The notes beneath the pieces were generated by a model, which was not told the DNA's origin, ran no database searches, and was given only the letters and a program-made list of their open reading frames with translations. A stretch of 64,000 nt of DNA, taken from Gammaproteobacteria bacterium (GTDB lineage: Bacteria > Pseudomonadota > Gammaproteobacteria > Pseudomonadales > Pseudohongiellaceae). The position numbers were made by a program, and so were the translations under genes. The stretch covers positions 186,001 to 250,000 of the forward strand of contig JAHEGE010000006.1 in NCBI GenBank assembly GCA_024639905.1, in the 5' to 3' direction. Within the stretch, counting starts at the first letter, position 1. Each line of letters begins with the position of its first letter. Shown one piece after another: positions 9,389 through 17,584 of this stretch.

Positions 9389-9417
9389 AGTATAGACAGG
9401 TGTGGGAAGATTTCCCA
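9389..9417 (-). promoter_or_regulatory. Putative promoter and operator 1 of the DUF6502-like gene
   Basis: On the minus strand TATACT (9394-9389) is a good -10 element only eight bases before the ATG at 9381. The expected -35 area is covered by a perfect dyad TGGGAA-N3-TTCCCA at 9403-9417. A start of transcription about seven bases past the -10 would fall almost at the ATG and give a leaderless mRNA, which fits the missing ribosome binding site. No TTGACA-like -35 is present. Confidence 0.45.
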
Positions 9418-9434
9418 TTATTATGAGCGAGCGG

Positions 9435-9463
9435 TTGACGTGGGAAAATTTCCCTCATACTAT
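9435..9463 (+). promoter_or_regulatory. Near-consensus sigma-70 promoter with operator 2 in its spacer
   Basis: TTGACG (9435-9440) and TACTAT (9458-9463) are separated by exactly 17 bases. The spacer is filled by TGGGAAAATTTCCC (9441-9454), a second copy of the GGGAA-N3-TTCCC dyad found 38 bases upstream. A protein bound there would sit between -35 and -10, the usual place for a repressor. The predicted leader to the ATG at 9528 is about 58 bases and holds a GCCGCG/CGCGGC hairpin (9479-9500). Confidence 0.6.
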
Positions 9464-9527
9464 CGAATGACAATTTAAGCCGCGTAATCCCTCTCGCGGC
9501 AGTGACGTTCAGCAACGGAGCTTAGCC

Positions 9528-10520
9528 ATGGATCCTTCGCCGATGAGAATGCCTTCGAGCGCTCCCGAACGGCTTTGCTTAGGTGACCATTTGCGATCTG
9601 CCCCGGCTAGATACCTTAAGCTTAGCTGCGGTCGGCGCCTCTGCTGGACAGAGTTTGGAGATGCATCCGGTATCCCAGTGCTCTATTTTCATTCTCGTGG
9701 TAGCTCTCGCCTAGAAGCCGCGTTTTTCAGCGCTGAGGCGCAGTCTCGAGGCTTTCGTCTTATCGCTGTGGATCGGCCCGGCATCGGCGGCAGCGATTTC
9801 AGTTATGCGCGGACGCCGGACGCATTCTGTGCTGATCTTTATGAGTTAATCGAACATCTTAGTCTCGAAACGCTTGCTACTTTGTCCCTTGGCGCGGGTG
9901 CGGTCTATAGCTTAGCGCTAGCGGCGCAAGTGGGGGATAGAATGACTGCTCAGGTGTGCTTAGGTAGCATTCCTGTCGGGCCTCTCTGGGGTGCTGAAGC
10001 GGGAGGTCGACTCACTCGGCGTCGCGTTCTGTTGGCCAAGGCGATGCGCTATGCGGCTCGTCTTCGGGCTAGGTTGGAGACAGGACTTTGTTCGTCACCC
10101 CCTGGCCTAGATGATCTTTGCAGCAGCGATCGCCGCGCGCTTGCCGATTCGAAGATAGCAGAGTTGCTCTCGGCAGATGGCGAAGAGGCCAGCAAACAGG
10201 GCGTCGCAGGTATAGCGCAAGATGACTCGATAGCGATGATGCCCTTTGATTGCGATCTCGCCTCGATCCGCTGTGCGGTGACATTCTGGCAAGGCGCGAG
10301 CGATCCTACTTGCCTAGGTAGGACTCCCGCACTCCTGTCCCAGCGTTTGCGCTATGGGCGCGAGCGCGCACTGCCTCGACAGGGGCAGTTTTTCTTCCTA
10401 TCCGTCATGGCGGAGATATTTCAGCAGATAAACACCGCGTCGATACCCCCTCGAAAAGGGATGCAGGTTCCTTCGGTGCACGCTGCGCCGGGTGATCGAG
10501 GATTGGCGCCGGCGGCCTAG
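9528..10520 (+). CDS. Alpha/beta-hydrolase-fold protein lacking catalytic Ser and His (pseudoenzyme)
   Basis: A 330-residue protein with a clear alpha/beta-hydrolase outline: GRRLCWTEFGD, VLYFHSRGSSRLEA (oxyanion-strand region), LIAVDRPGIGGSD, the nucleophile-elbow strand and VTFWQGASDPTC. Aligned by eye on relatives with a VSGGGPYALA-type elbow, this gene has SLGAGAVYSLA, so the nucleophile Ser is Gly122. The usual catalytic GH near the C-terminus is GQ (Gln287). Only the acid (Asp259) seems kept. It should therefore not hydrolyse esters by the normal mechanism and may bind a ligand or act as a sensor or scaffold. GGAG eight bases before the ATG supports the start. The gene is divergent from the DUF6502-like gene. 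Confidence 0.7.
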   Translation: MDPSPMRMPSSAPERLCLGDHLRSAPARYLKLSCGRRLCWTEFGDASGIPVLYFHSRGSSRLEAAFFSAEAQSRGFRLIAVDRPGIGGSDFSYARTPDAFCADLYELIEHLSLETLATLSLGAGAVYSLALAAQVGDRMTAQVCLGSIPVGPLWGAEAGGRLTRRRVLLAKAMRYAARLRARLETGLCSSPPGLDDLCSSDRRALADSKIAELLSADGEEASKQGVAGIAQDDSIAMMPFDCDLASIRCAVTFWQGASDPTCLGRTPALLSQRLRYGRERALPRQGQFFFLSVMAEIFQQINTASIPPRKGMQVPSVHAAPGDRGLAPAA

Positions 10521-10532
10521 AACCACGCCTTA

Positions 10533-10766
10533 TCACCTTTGCTTCTTGTCCAGGTCAACTTTGAGAGAGTCCTGGATCGACTGAAGTACTAGGTCTAGAT
10601 TGGACTGCGCTTCCTGGGCATACCGAAACGGGCCAATCTGGTCTCCTTCGGAATTTCGGAAATACCAGAGCTTATCTTGCTCGAAGACGAGGTTTTCGTC
10701 TTTGTTTCCTGAGGCAGGACCACTTTCGTCCTCATCGCCGTGTGTTTCACTTGTTTGCTTATTCAT
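10533..10766 (-). CDS. Small acidic protein, DUF6316-like
   Basis: A 77-residue cytoplasmic protein. The first 27 residues are acidic and disordered in composition. The rest holds LWYFRNSEGDQIGPFRYAQEA, a pattern of aromatic pair, short turn, IGPF and helix that I associate with DUF6316, recalled without a search. The function is unknown. An AGGGGGC purine run precedes the ATG on the minus strand. It lies 12 bases from, and convergent with, the hydrolase-fold gene. Confidence 0.6.
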   Translation of the reverse strand: MNKQTSETHGDEDESGPASGNKDENLVFEQDKLWYFRNSEGDQIGPFRYAQEAQSNLDLVLQSIQDSLKVDLDKKQR

Positions 10767-11075
10767 TTCGCCCCCTAATGGCTGCCATTCCTATTTTCTG
10801 AGCAACATCTACTAATCACCCGATTGTAGGTGTCACTGAGATTTTGGCAAGTTTGATGGAGTGTCTGGCCTTGCTGCGAGAGTTCGCCGCCTATCGGCTT
10901 CCGGCCGCGCACGGTGATTGAATAAGGCCTGTCTCTGTGGGAAAATCGCCTGCTTCGCGGCATTTGCAGCACGCAATTACGTCGGACGCCTAATTAAGGG
11001 GCCGATGGCGAATAATCAACCATACTCAATTCACGAGCTCCGCTCACCAAAGCTCCGGCTGTAAGAGGTTTAGTA
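10767..11075. other. 309-bp intergenic region before tig
   Basis: No convincing gene or tRNA is present. The only promoter-like pair is TTGAAT (10918-10923) and GAAAAT (10941-10946), 17 bases apart and each four of six to consensus. It could drive tig from about 125 bases upstream, at low confidence. A purine-rich AAGAGG just before 11076 serves as the tig ribosome binding site. Confidence 0.5.
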
Positions 11076-12398
11076 ATGCAGGTTTCTATCGAAACGACTC
11101 AGGGACTAGAACGAAAAATGACGATCGCGGTGCCTAGCGAACGAGTCGAGACTGCCGTTAATGCGAGGCTGCAAGAGGCTGCCGGAACGGTAAACCTCAA
11201 AGGCTTTCGTAAAGGCAAAGTGCCCTTTAAGGTGATCAAGAGCCGCTTCGGTAAGAGCGTGCGCCAAGACGTCGTGGGCGAGGTAATCAATCAGTCGTAT
11301 TTCGATGCGCTCACGCAAGAGAAGGTAAAGCCTGCCGGTCAGCCCAATATTGAGCCGGGCAACCTCGAGGAAGGCGCGGACCTGACATTTACCGCGACGT
11401 TCGAAGTGTATCCTGACGTAGCGCTTCCCGATTTCTCTGCGTTATCAATAGAGCGCTTAGGTGCAGATATCGGCGATAGCGATATCGACGAGATGGTTGA
11501 GACTCTGCGTCAGCAGCGTCAGACGTGGGCCGTAGTCGAGCGCGCGGCGGCCGACAAAGATCGTGTCAACATGGATTACAACGGCAAGCTCGACGGCGAA
11601 GAATTCGCAGGCGGCAAGGCTGCAGGAACCGATCTCATCTTGGGTTCTGAGCGTATGATTCCAGGGTTTGAAGAGGGTCTCATCGGCAAAAAAGCTGGGG
11701 AGTCATTCACCTTGCCATTAACCTTCCCTGCGGAGTACCACAGCGCGGAACTGGCTGGTAAGGCGGTAGAATTTGATATTACGGTAAACAGCGTAAGCGA
11801 GCAGGTGCTACCAGCCATCGACGAAGAGTTCTTTAAGAGCTTCGGCGTCGAAGAGGGCGGCGAGGAAGCATTTAGAATCGAAGTATCGAACAACATGACG
11901 CGCGAGCTGAAATCGGCGAGTCGCAATAAGCTTAAGGCGCAGGTCATGGACAAGCTGATCGAGGTTGTCGATATTCAAATCCCTTCTGCGCTTATCGCAG
12001 CAGAGCTTCAGCAGCTTAAAGGCCAGGCGCTGCAGCAGATGGGCGGTGGTACAAACCTAGATCCGAGTATGCTGCCTGACGAACTGTTTGCAGATCAGGC
12101 AAAGCGACGCGTCACGCTAGGGCTGGTACTAGGCGAGGTGATGCAGTCGCAAAACATGAGCGCTGACCCTGTGCGCGTCCGCGAGTCGATCGAAGAGCTC
12201 GCCGCGACTTACGAGTCGCCAGAGGAAGTGATCAATTGGTATTACGGCAACCAAGAGCAGTTGTCTGCGATCGAGAGTTCGGTGGTTGAAGATCAGGTTT
12301 TCGACTACATATTAGGAGAAGCGAAGGTCGCCGATAAGACGGTGTCTTATCAAGAAGTCATTAAGCCGGAGTCGAAGCAGCCGGCAGAAGGCGCTTAA
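11076..12398 (+). CDS. tig: Trigger factor
   Basis: A ribosome-associated chaperone and peptidyl-prolyl isomerase of 440 residues. The N-terminal ribosome-binding domain carries the signature GFRKGKVPFKVIKSRFG (about residues 43-59). The FKBP-like PPIase domain spans about 160-245 (DRVNMDYNGKLDGEEF, GFEEGLIGKKAGE), and the helical C-terminal chaperone domain follows. It heads the block tig-clpP-clpX-lon-hupB-ppiD that is widely conserved in gammaproteobacteria; clpP starts 16 bases after the stop. Confidence 0.98.
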   Translation: MQVSIETTQGLERKMTIAVPSERVETAVNARLQEAAGTVNLKGFRKGKVPFKVIKSRFGKSVRQDVVGEVINQSYFDALTQEKVKPAGQPNIEPGNLEEGADLTFTATFEVYPDVALPDFSALSIERLGADIGDSDIDEMVETLRQQRQTWAVVERAAADKDRVNMDYNGKLDGEEFAGGKAAGTDLILGSERMIPGFEEGLIGKKAGESFTLPLTFPAEYHSAELAGKAVEFDITVNSVSEQVLPAIDEEFFKSFGVEEGGEEAFRIEVSNNMTRELKSASRNKLKAQVMDKLIEVVDIQIPSALIAAELQQLKGQALQQMGGGTNLDPSMLPDELFADQAKRRVTLGLVLGEVMQSQNMSADPVRVRESIEELAATYESPEEVINWYYGNQEQLSAIESSVVEDQVFDYILGEAKVADKTVSYQEVIKPESKQPAEGA

Positions 12399-12413
12399 TC
12401 GAAGGACACAAGC

Positions 12414-13046
12414 ATGACCCAGAATTATCCAGTCAGTGCCGCGCTGGTGCCTATGGTGGTCGAACAGACCGCCAGAGGTGAGCGCTCTTACGACATTTAC
12501 TCGCGCCTGTTGAAGGATCGGGTGGTATTCCTGACGGGGCCAGTTGAAGACTATATGGCGAATCTTGTTGTCGCCCAATTGTTATTCCTCGAGTCTGAAA
12601 ACCCTGATAAGGATATTCATCTTTATATCAATTCCCCAGGCGGCTCGGTTACTGCGGGTCTGTCGATCTACGATACGATGCAGTTCATTAAGCCCGACGT
12701 CAGCACCATGTGCATCGGCCAGGCGGCTAGCATGGGTGCTGTGCTGTTAGCTGGTGGCGCAAAGGGTAAGCGGCTAGCGCTGCCCCATTCGCGCATGATG
12801 ATCCATCAGCCGAGTGGAGGAGCTCAGGGCCAGGCTTCTGATATAGAGATTCAAGCTAATGAAATTATTAAGATACGTAAGAGACTTAATGTACTTTTGG
12901 CTGAGCACACGGGTCAGGACGAAGAGCGTATTGCCCGCGATACGGAACGCGATAACTTCATGAGCGCGTCAGAGGCCTGTGATTACGGTCTTGTCGATAA
13001 AGTTATCGAGCGGCGCGTAGATAAAAAGAGTGAGAGCGACGCGTAA
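12414..13046 (+). CDS. clpP: ClpP, ATP-dependent Clp protease proteolytic subunit
   Basis: A 210-residue serine protease subunit that assembles as two heptameric rings. The catalytic Ser106 lies in GQAASMGA and His131 in MMIHQPSGG, with an Asp of the third catalytic position near residue 180. The N-terminus is long enough to include the short propeptide that is removed by self-processing. It lies between tig and its ATPase partner clpX (24 bases downstream), and all three probably share a transcript. Confidence 0.98.
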   Translation: MTQNYPVSAALVPMVVEQTARGERSYDIYSRLLKDRVVFLTGPVEDYMANLVVAQLLFLESENPDKDIHLYINSPGGSVTAGLSIYDTMQFIKPDVSTMCIGQAASMGAVLLAGGAKGKRLALPHSRMMIHQPSGGAQGQASDIEIQANEIIKIRKRLNVLLAEHTGQDEERIARDTERDNFMSASEACDYGLVDKVIERRVDKKSESDA

Positions 13047-13070
13047 TACACCACACTTTCGAGCGAGACT

Positions 13071-14372
13071 ATGTCAGACGACGATTTTAATAAGCCAGAA
13101 GATGGCGGCAAGCTGCTTTACTGCTCTTTCTGTGCGAAAAGCCAGCAAGAGGTAAAGAAACTTATCGCGGGCCCGTCCGTATTCGTGTGCGACGAGTGCG
13201 TCGAGCTGTGCAACGACATAATCAAGGAAGAGGTGCAGGAGCGCGACTCAGAATCGAAGGCGCGCAAACTCCCTGTCCCGCAAGAGATTAAAGAGACGCT
13301 TGACCAGTACGTGATCGGGCAAGAGGCCGCGAAGCGCGTGCTCGCGGTTGCGGTATACAATCATTACAAGCGCCTCAATTACGAGAGCGGCAAAGACGAT
13401 GTCGAGCTCGGCAAGAGCAACATCCTCATGGTCGGGCCTACCGGTACGGGCAAGACCTTGCTCGCAGAAACTCTCGCGCGGATGCTCGATGTTCCTTTTA
13501 CCATCGCTGACGCAACGACGCTTACTGAGGCAGGCTATGTTGGCGAAGATGTTGAGAACATCATTCAGAAACTCCTGCAGAAATGCGATTACGACGTAGA
13601 CAAGGCGCAGATCGGCATCGTTTACATCGACGAGATCGATAAGATTTCGCGTAAATCCGACAATCCGTCGATTACCCGCGACGTGTCTGGCGAGGGTGTA
13701 CAGCAAGCGTTGTTGAAGCTTATCGAGGGCACCGTAGCCTCGGTGCCTCCCCAAGGCGGCCGCAAGCATCCCCAACAGGAATTCCTGCAGGTCGACACGT
13801 CGAATATTCTCTTCATCTGCGGTGGCGCTTTTGCCGGGCTAGATCGGATTATTCGAGATCGCTCTGAGAAGAGCGGTATAGGTTTCTCAGCTGAGGTGCG
13901 CTCAAAGGACACCGAATCGAAAGTAGGTGAAGCGCTTCGCAGCGTCGAACCCGAGGACCTTGTGAAGTTCGGCCTGATTCCTGAATTCGTAGGCCGTCTG
14001 CCTATGATTGCTACGCTAGAAGAACTCGACCTCGATGCGTTGGTGCGGATTATCAAAGAGCCTAAGAACTCACTCACCAAACAATACGCTAAACTGTTTG
14101 AGATGGAGGGTGTGGAAATCCAGTTCCGTGACGATGCCCTCCGTGCCATCGCTAAAAAGGGTCAGGAGCGAAGGACCGGTGCGCGTGGTTTGCGGTCTAT
14201 CATGGAGTCGGTGCTTCTCGACAGTATGTATAAGATCCCCTCGCTTGAGAAAGTGAGCAAAGTCGTCATTGATGCTGCGGTTATCGAAGGCGAGTCCGAA
14301 CCCCTCTTGTTATTCGAAAACACAGAGGCCTCTAACGAGCCCGCTGGCGAAGAGAAGAACAATCACGCTTGA
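13071..14372 (+). CDS. clpX: ClpX, ATP-binding subunit of the Clp protease
   Basis: An AAA+ unfoldase that delivers tagged proteins to ClpP; 433 residues. The N-terminal zinc-binding domain has the CSFC and CDEC pairs (about residues 21-46). Walker A GPTGTGKT, Walker [10 protein letters not shown] and the IGF loop for ClpP docking ([10 protein letters not shown]) are all present. The DNA around the stop codon overlaps a candidate heat-shock promoter for lon. Confidence 0.98.
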   Translation: MSDDDFNKPEDGGKLLYCSFCAKSQQEVKKLIAGPSVFVCDECVELCNDIIKEEVQERDSESKARKLPVPQEIKETLDQYVIGQEAAKRVLAVAVYNHYKRLNYESGKDDVELGKSNILMVGPTGTGKTLLAETLARMLDVPFTIADATTLTEAGYVGEDVENIIQKLLQKCDYDVDKAQIGIVYIDEIDKISRKSDNPSITRDVSGEGVQQALLKLIEGTVASVPPQGGRKHPQQEFLQVDTSNILFICGGAFAGLDRIIRDRSEKSGIGFSAEVRSKDTESKVGEALRSVEPEDLVKFGLIPEFVGRLPMIATLEELDLDALVRIIKEPKNSLTKQYAKLFEMEGVEIQFRDDALRAIAKKGQERRTGARGLRSIMESVLLDSMYKIPSLEKVSKVVIDAAVIEGESEPLLLFENTEASNEPAGEEKNNHA

Positions 14373-14395
14373 ATTCCAGTCAAACGTCACCATGA
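14368..14395 (+). promoter_or_regulatory. Candidate sigma-32 (heat-shock) promoter for lon
   Basis: CTTGAAT (14368-14374) and CACCATGA (14388-14395) are 13 bases apart. They resemble the sigma-32 elements CTTGAAA and CCCCATNT at a permitted spacing, though the -10 half differs in two defined positions. The pair starts within the clpX stop region and lies 64 bases before the lon ATG. lon is a known heat-shock gene in enterics, which supports the reading. It is not proven. Confidence 0.4.
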
Positions 14396-14458
14396 CTAAG
14401 AGCGTCTAAGTTTATTTGGCTGGCTCTAGTAGGGGCCGCCTAAGGAAAAGGGTAGCCC

Positions 14459-16897
14459 ATGAGCACTACAGAAGATTCCACGTCCTCACCCGCATCGAAT
14501 GAATCCCCCGTTAACGGCATTCCTCTCCTGCCGCTACGCGATGTTGTCGTATACCCACAAATCGTTCAGCCTCTTTTCGTCGGCCGACCTAAGTCGATTA
14601 AAGCGCTTGAGGCAGCGATGGCTACCGATAAGAAGGTGCTCCTAGTCGCGCAGAAAAACGCGGCGGATGATCATCCCGGTACCGCGGATCTTTATCAAAT
14701 AGGCACTATCGCCACGATCCTACAATTGATTCGCTTACCCGACGGCACGGTTAAAGTCTTGGTCGAGGGGCTCGATCGAGCGAAGATTAAGTCGGTGAGT
14801 TATGGCGAGGACTTTGCGGCGGCACAAGCAACTGTGCTCAACCCTGAAGAGCCAGATGAAAAAGAGGCTGACGCGCTCGTGCGTTCGCTGCTCGCGCAGT
14901 TCGACCACTATGTACAGTTGAGCAAGAAAATTCCGCCCGAGGTGATGAGCTCTATCTCGAGTATCGACGAAGCGGGGCGTCAGGTCGATACGATTGCTTC
15001 TCATATGTCCTTGCAACTTGCAGAGAAGCAGAATCTTCTCGAGCTGGCTGGACTCACTGCGCGCATCGAGCATCTCATGGCTTTGATCGAGTCGGAAATA
15101 GACTTGTTCGCCGTTGAAAAACGCATCCGAGGGCGCGTTAAGAAACAGATGGAGAAGAGCCAGCGAGAGTATTATCTGAACGAGCAGATGAAAGCTATTC
15201 AGAAAGAAATGGGCGAATTGGAAGACGTGCCGAATGAGGCAGAAGAGCTGAAATCGAAAATAGATGAAGCCGGCATGCCGAAGGAAGCGCAGGAGAAGGC
15301 GATCTCTGAGCTGAATAAACTCAAGCAGATGTCCCCAATGTCGTCGGAGGCGTCGGTCGTGCGCACCTATCTTGACTGGATGATCAATGTCCCCTGGAAA
15401 AAGCGTAGCAAGGTTAGGCTTGAGTTGGACAAAGCCGAGCAAATATTAGAAGACGACCACTACGGCCTCAAAGAGGTTAAAGAACGGATCCTAGAATACC
15501 TTGCTGTGCAGAAGCGAGTGAAGAAGCTTAAGGCACCGATACTCTGTTTAGTCGGCCCCCCCGGAGTGGGCAAAACTTCGTTAGGGGAATCCATTGCGCG
15601 CGCGACTAATCGTAAGTTCGTGCGCATGGCCCTCGGCGGTGTTCGCGACGAGGCTGAAATTCGCGGTCATCGACGCACTTACATTGGTTCGTTGCCCGGC
15701 AAACTCATGCAGAAATTGTCTAAAGTTGGTGTGAAGAATCCTTTGTTCTTGCTCGATGAGATCGACAAGATGGGCATGGATAATCGCGGCGATCCAGCCT
15801 CTGCGCTACTTGAGGTGCTCGACCCGGAACAGAATAGTAGCTTTAACGATCATTACCTTGAGGTCGACTACGACCTGTCGGAAGTCATGTTCGTGTGCAC
15901 CTCAAATAGTATGAATATCCCCGAGGCGCTGCTCGATCGCATGGAGGTGATTCGTATCCCTGGCTACACCGAGGAAGAGAAACTCAATATCGCCGAGCGT
16001 TATCTTGTTCCCAAGCAAAAGAAGAATAACGGTGTCAAAGACGCGGAGCTCACCATAGATGAGCAGCCCATTCGTGACATTATCCGTTACTACACTCGCG
16101 AAGCTGGCGTGCGCGGATTAGAGCGCGAGATAGCCAAAGTTTGCCGTAAAGTGGTCAAGGCGAATTCGCTCAAGGGCCAGCAGACTCAGGTATCACTGAA
16201 TGCAGATAATCTCGAAGAGTTTTCGGGTGTGCGGAAGTTCGACTACGGCAAGGCTGAGGACGAAAATTCGATCGGCCAGGTCAATGGTTTGGCGTGGACA
16301 CAGGTAGGCGGCGAGCTGCTGACCATCGAAGCGATCGCAGTTGAAGGAAAGGGCAAGACGATCAAAACTGGCTCGCTCGGCGATGTGATGCAAGAGTCAA
16401 TTCAAGCGGCTTTGACTGTTGTTCGTAGCCGGAGCGCATCGCTAGGACTAAGCGCTAACTTCCATGAAACGCGCGATCTACATATACACGTACCGGAAGG
16501 AGCGACACCCAAGGACGGCCCTAGCGCCGGCGTTGGGATGTGCACGGCGCTCGTGTCTGTGCTCACAGGTATTCCCGTGCGCGCCGATGTGGCGATGACT
16601 GGTGAGATCACCCTGCGCGGCCAAGTGTTGAAAATCGGCGGACTAAAGGAGAAATTACTGGCCGCGCATCGGGGCAATATTAAGACCGTGTTGATTCCGG
16701 CGGACAACGAGAGAGACCTCGCGGAAATACCTGACAACATCAAGGCGGACCTGGAAATTATTCCAGTACGTTGGATAGATCAGGTGTTGGAGGTCGCACT
16801 ACAGCATCAGCCAACGCCGTTGCCTATCATTGAGGTTGCCGTTGAAGCTCAGACAACCACCGCAAATGGAGAGAATAAACCCTCAGCTGCGCATTAA
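14459..16897 (+). CDS. lon: Lon, ATP-dependent serine protease
   Basis: An 812-residue AAA+ protease of bacterial type. The N-terminal substrate-binding domain starts with LPLLPLRDVVVYP, Walker A is GPPGVGKTSLGE, and Walker B is FLLDEIDKMG. The protease domain has the Ser-Lys dyad: Ser689 in PKDGPSAGVGM and Lys732 in GGLKEKLLAAHRG. The AAGGAAAAGGG purine run upstream is the ribosome binding site. It sits in the usual place between clpX and hupB. Confidence 0.98.
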   Translation: MSTTEDSTSSPASNESPVNGIPLLPLRDVVVYPQIVQPLFVGRPKSIKALEAAMATDKKVLLVAQKNAADDHPGTADLYQIGTIATILQLIRLPDGTVKVLVEGLDRAKIKSVSYGEDFAAAQATVLNPEEPDEKEADALVRSLLAQFDHYVQLSKKIPPEVMSSISSIDEAGRQVDTIASHMSLQLAEKQNLLELAGLTARIEHLMALIESEIDLFAVEKRIRGRVKKQMEKSQREYYLNEQMKAIQKEMGELEDVPNEAEELKSKIDEAGMPKEAQEKAISELNKLKQMSPMSSEASVVRTYLDWMINVPWKKRSKVRLELDKAEQILEDDHYGLKEVKERILEYLAVQKRVKKLKAPILCLVGPPGVGKTSLGESIARATNRKFVRMALGGVRDEAEIRGHRRTYIGSLPGKLMQKLSKVGVKNPLFLLDEIDKMGMDNRGDPASALLEVLDPEQNSSFNDHYLEVDYDLSEVMFVCTSNSMNIPEALLDRMEVIRIPGYTEEEKLNIAERYLVPKQKKNNGVKDAELTIDEQPIRDIIRYYTREAGVRGLEREIAKVCRKVVKANSLKGQQTQVSLNADNLEEFSGVRKFDYGKAEDENSIGQVNGLAWTQVGGELLTIEAIAVEGKGKTIKTGSLGDVMQESIQAALTVVRSRSASLGLSANFHETRDLHIHVPEGATPKDGPSAGVGMCTALVSVLTGIPVRADVAMTGEITLRGQVLKIGGLKEKLLAAHRGNIKTVLIPADNERDLAEIPDNIKADLEIIPVRWIDQVLEVALQHQPTPLPIIEVAVEAQTTTANGENKPSAAH

Positions 16898-16953
16898 GCT
16901 GAATCGAATAGGCGTTGCATAGGCTGATAATGCCCGAATAATGGGGGTATTTG

Positions 16954-16983
16954 TTGACACTCGAAATGCGCAATTGATATAAA
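16954..16983 (+). promoter_or_regulatory. Putative sigma-70 promoter for hupB
   Basis: TTGACA (16954-16959) is a perfect -35 and TATAAA (16978-16983) a strong -10, 18 bases apart. They give a leader of about 135 bases before the hupB start at 17127. A strong separate promoter fits the abundance of HU. Confidence 0.6.
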
Positions 16984-17126
16984 GACACGGTATTCGTGGC
17001 TTGTAGCCCGATTGCCTCACTACTAACTGCATTTGATGCTGCTATCTTACTGCGCCCTCGGCCCAGGCTATGCTCATCTCCCTCACGTTAGTTAATAATT
17101 TTAAAAATGATTGAAAAGGGGATACT

Positions 17127-17402
17127 GTGAATAAATCAGAATTGATTGAAGTAGTTGCGGAAAGCGCGGACCTACCTAAGGCAGCAGCCGGTCGTGCAAT
17201 TGATGCGATCATTGATGCGATTACCGACTCACTCAAGAAAGAAGATCCGGTTGTTCTAGTGGGTTTTGGTACATTCGCAACTAAGAACCGTGCAGCACGC
17301 ACGGGCCGTAACCCACAGACTGGTGCTGCGATCGAGATTAAGGCGGCGCGAGTCCCTAGCTTCAAGCCAGGCAAAGCGTTAAAGGATTCGGTTAATTCCT
17401 AG
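17127..17402 (+). CDS. hupB: HU-beta, nucleoid-associated DNA-binding protein
   Basis: A 91-residue histone-like protein of the HU family. The dimer core and the DNA-binding arm signature [22 protein letters not shown] are clear. It starts with GTG (the codon reads GTGAATAAATC), behind AAAAGGGG. The position between lon and ppiD matches hupB in other gammaproteobacteria. A strong terminator follows at 17468. Confidence 0.97.
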   Translation: MNKSELIEVVAESADLPKAAAGRAIDAIIDAITDSLKKEDPVVLVGFGTFATKNRAARTGRNPQTGAAIEIKAARVPSFKPGKALKDSVNS

Positions 17403-17467
17403 TCCGAAGCATCCCACATAAGCCTCGTGACCTAGCTTGGCTAATGTAGGCGCTTTTAGAGCAGAAG

Positions 17468-17495
17468 GGCGCATCGTCGATGCGCCTTTTTTTTT
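17468..17495 (+). terminator. Rho-independent terminator after hupB
   Basis: GGCGCATC and GATGCGCC form a GC-rich stem with a short loop and are followed by nine T residues. This separates the hupB transcript from ppiD. Confidence 0.9.
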
Positions 17496-17584
17496 CGCCT
17501 CTAACAAGACGATTGTTGCTTCGATCGAGCGCGTTATTGCAGTAGAATACCGAGCTTCGCCCCAATATCTGTATAGGAATCCAC

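Noticed and set aside
14735..15442. A 235-codon minus-strand frame opposite lon
   Set aside because: It lies wholly within lon, has no recognisable motif, and reflects the codon bias of the lon frame.
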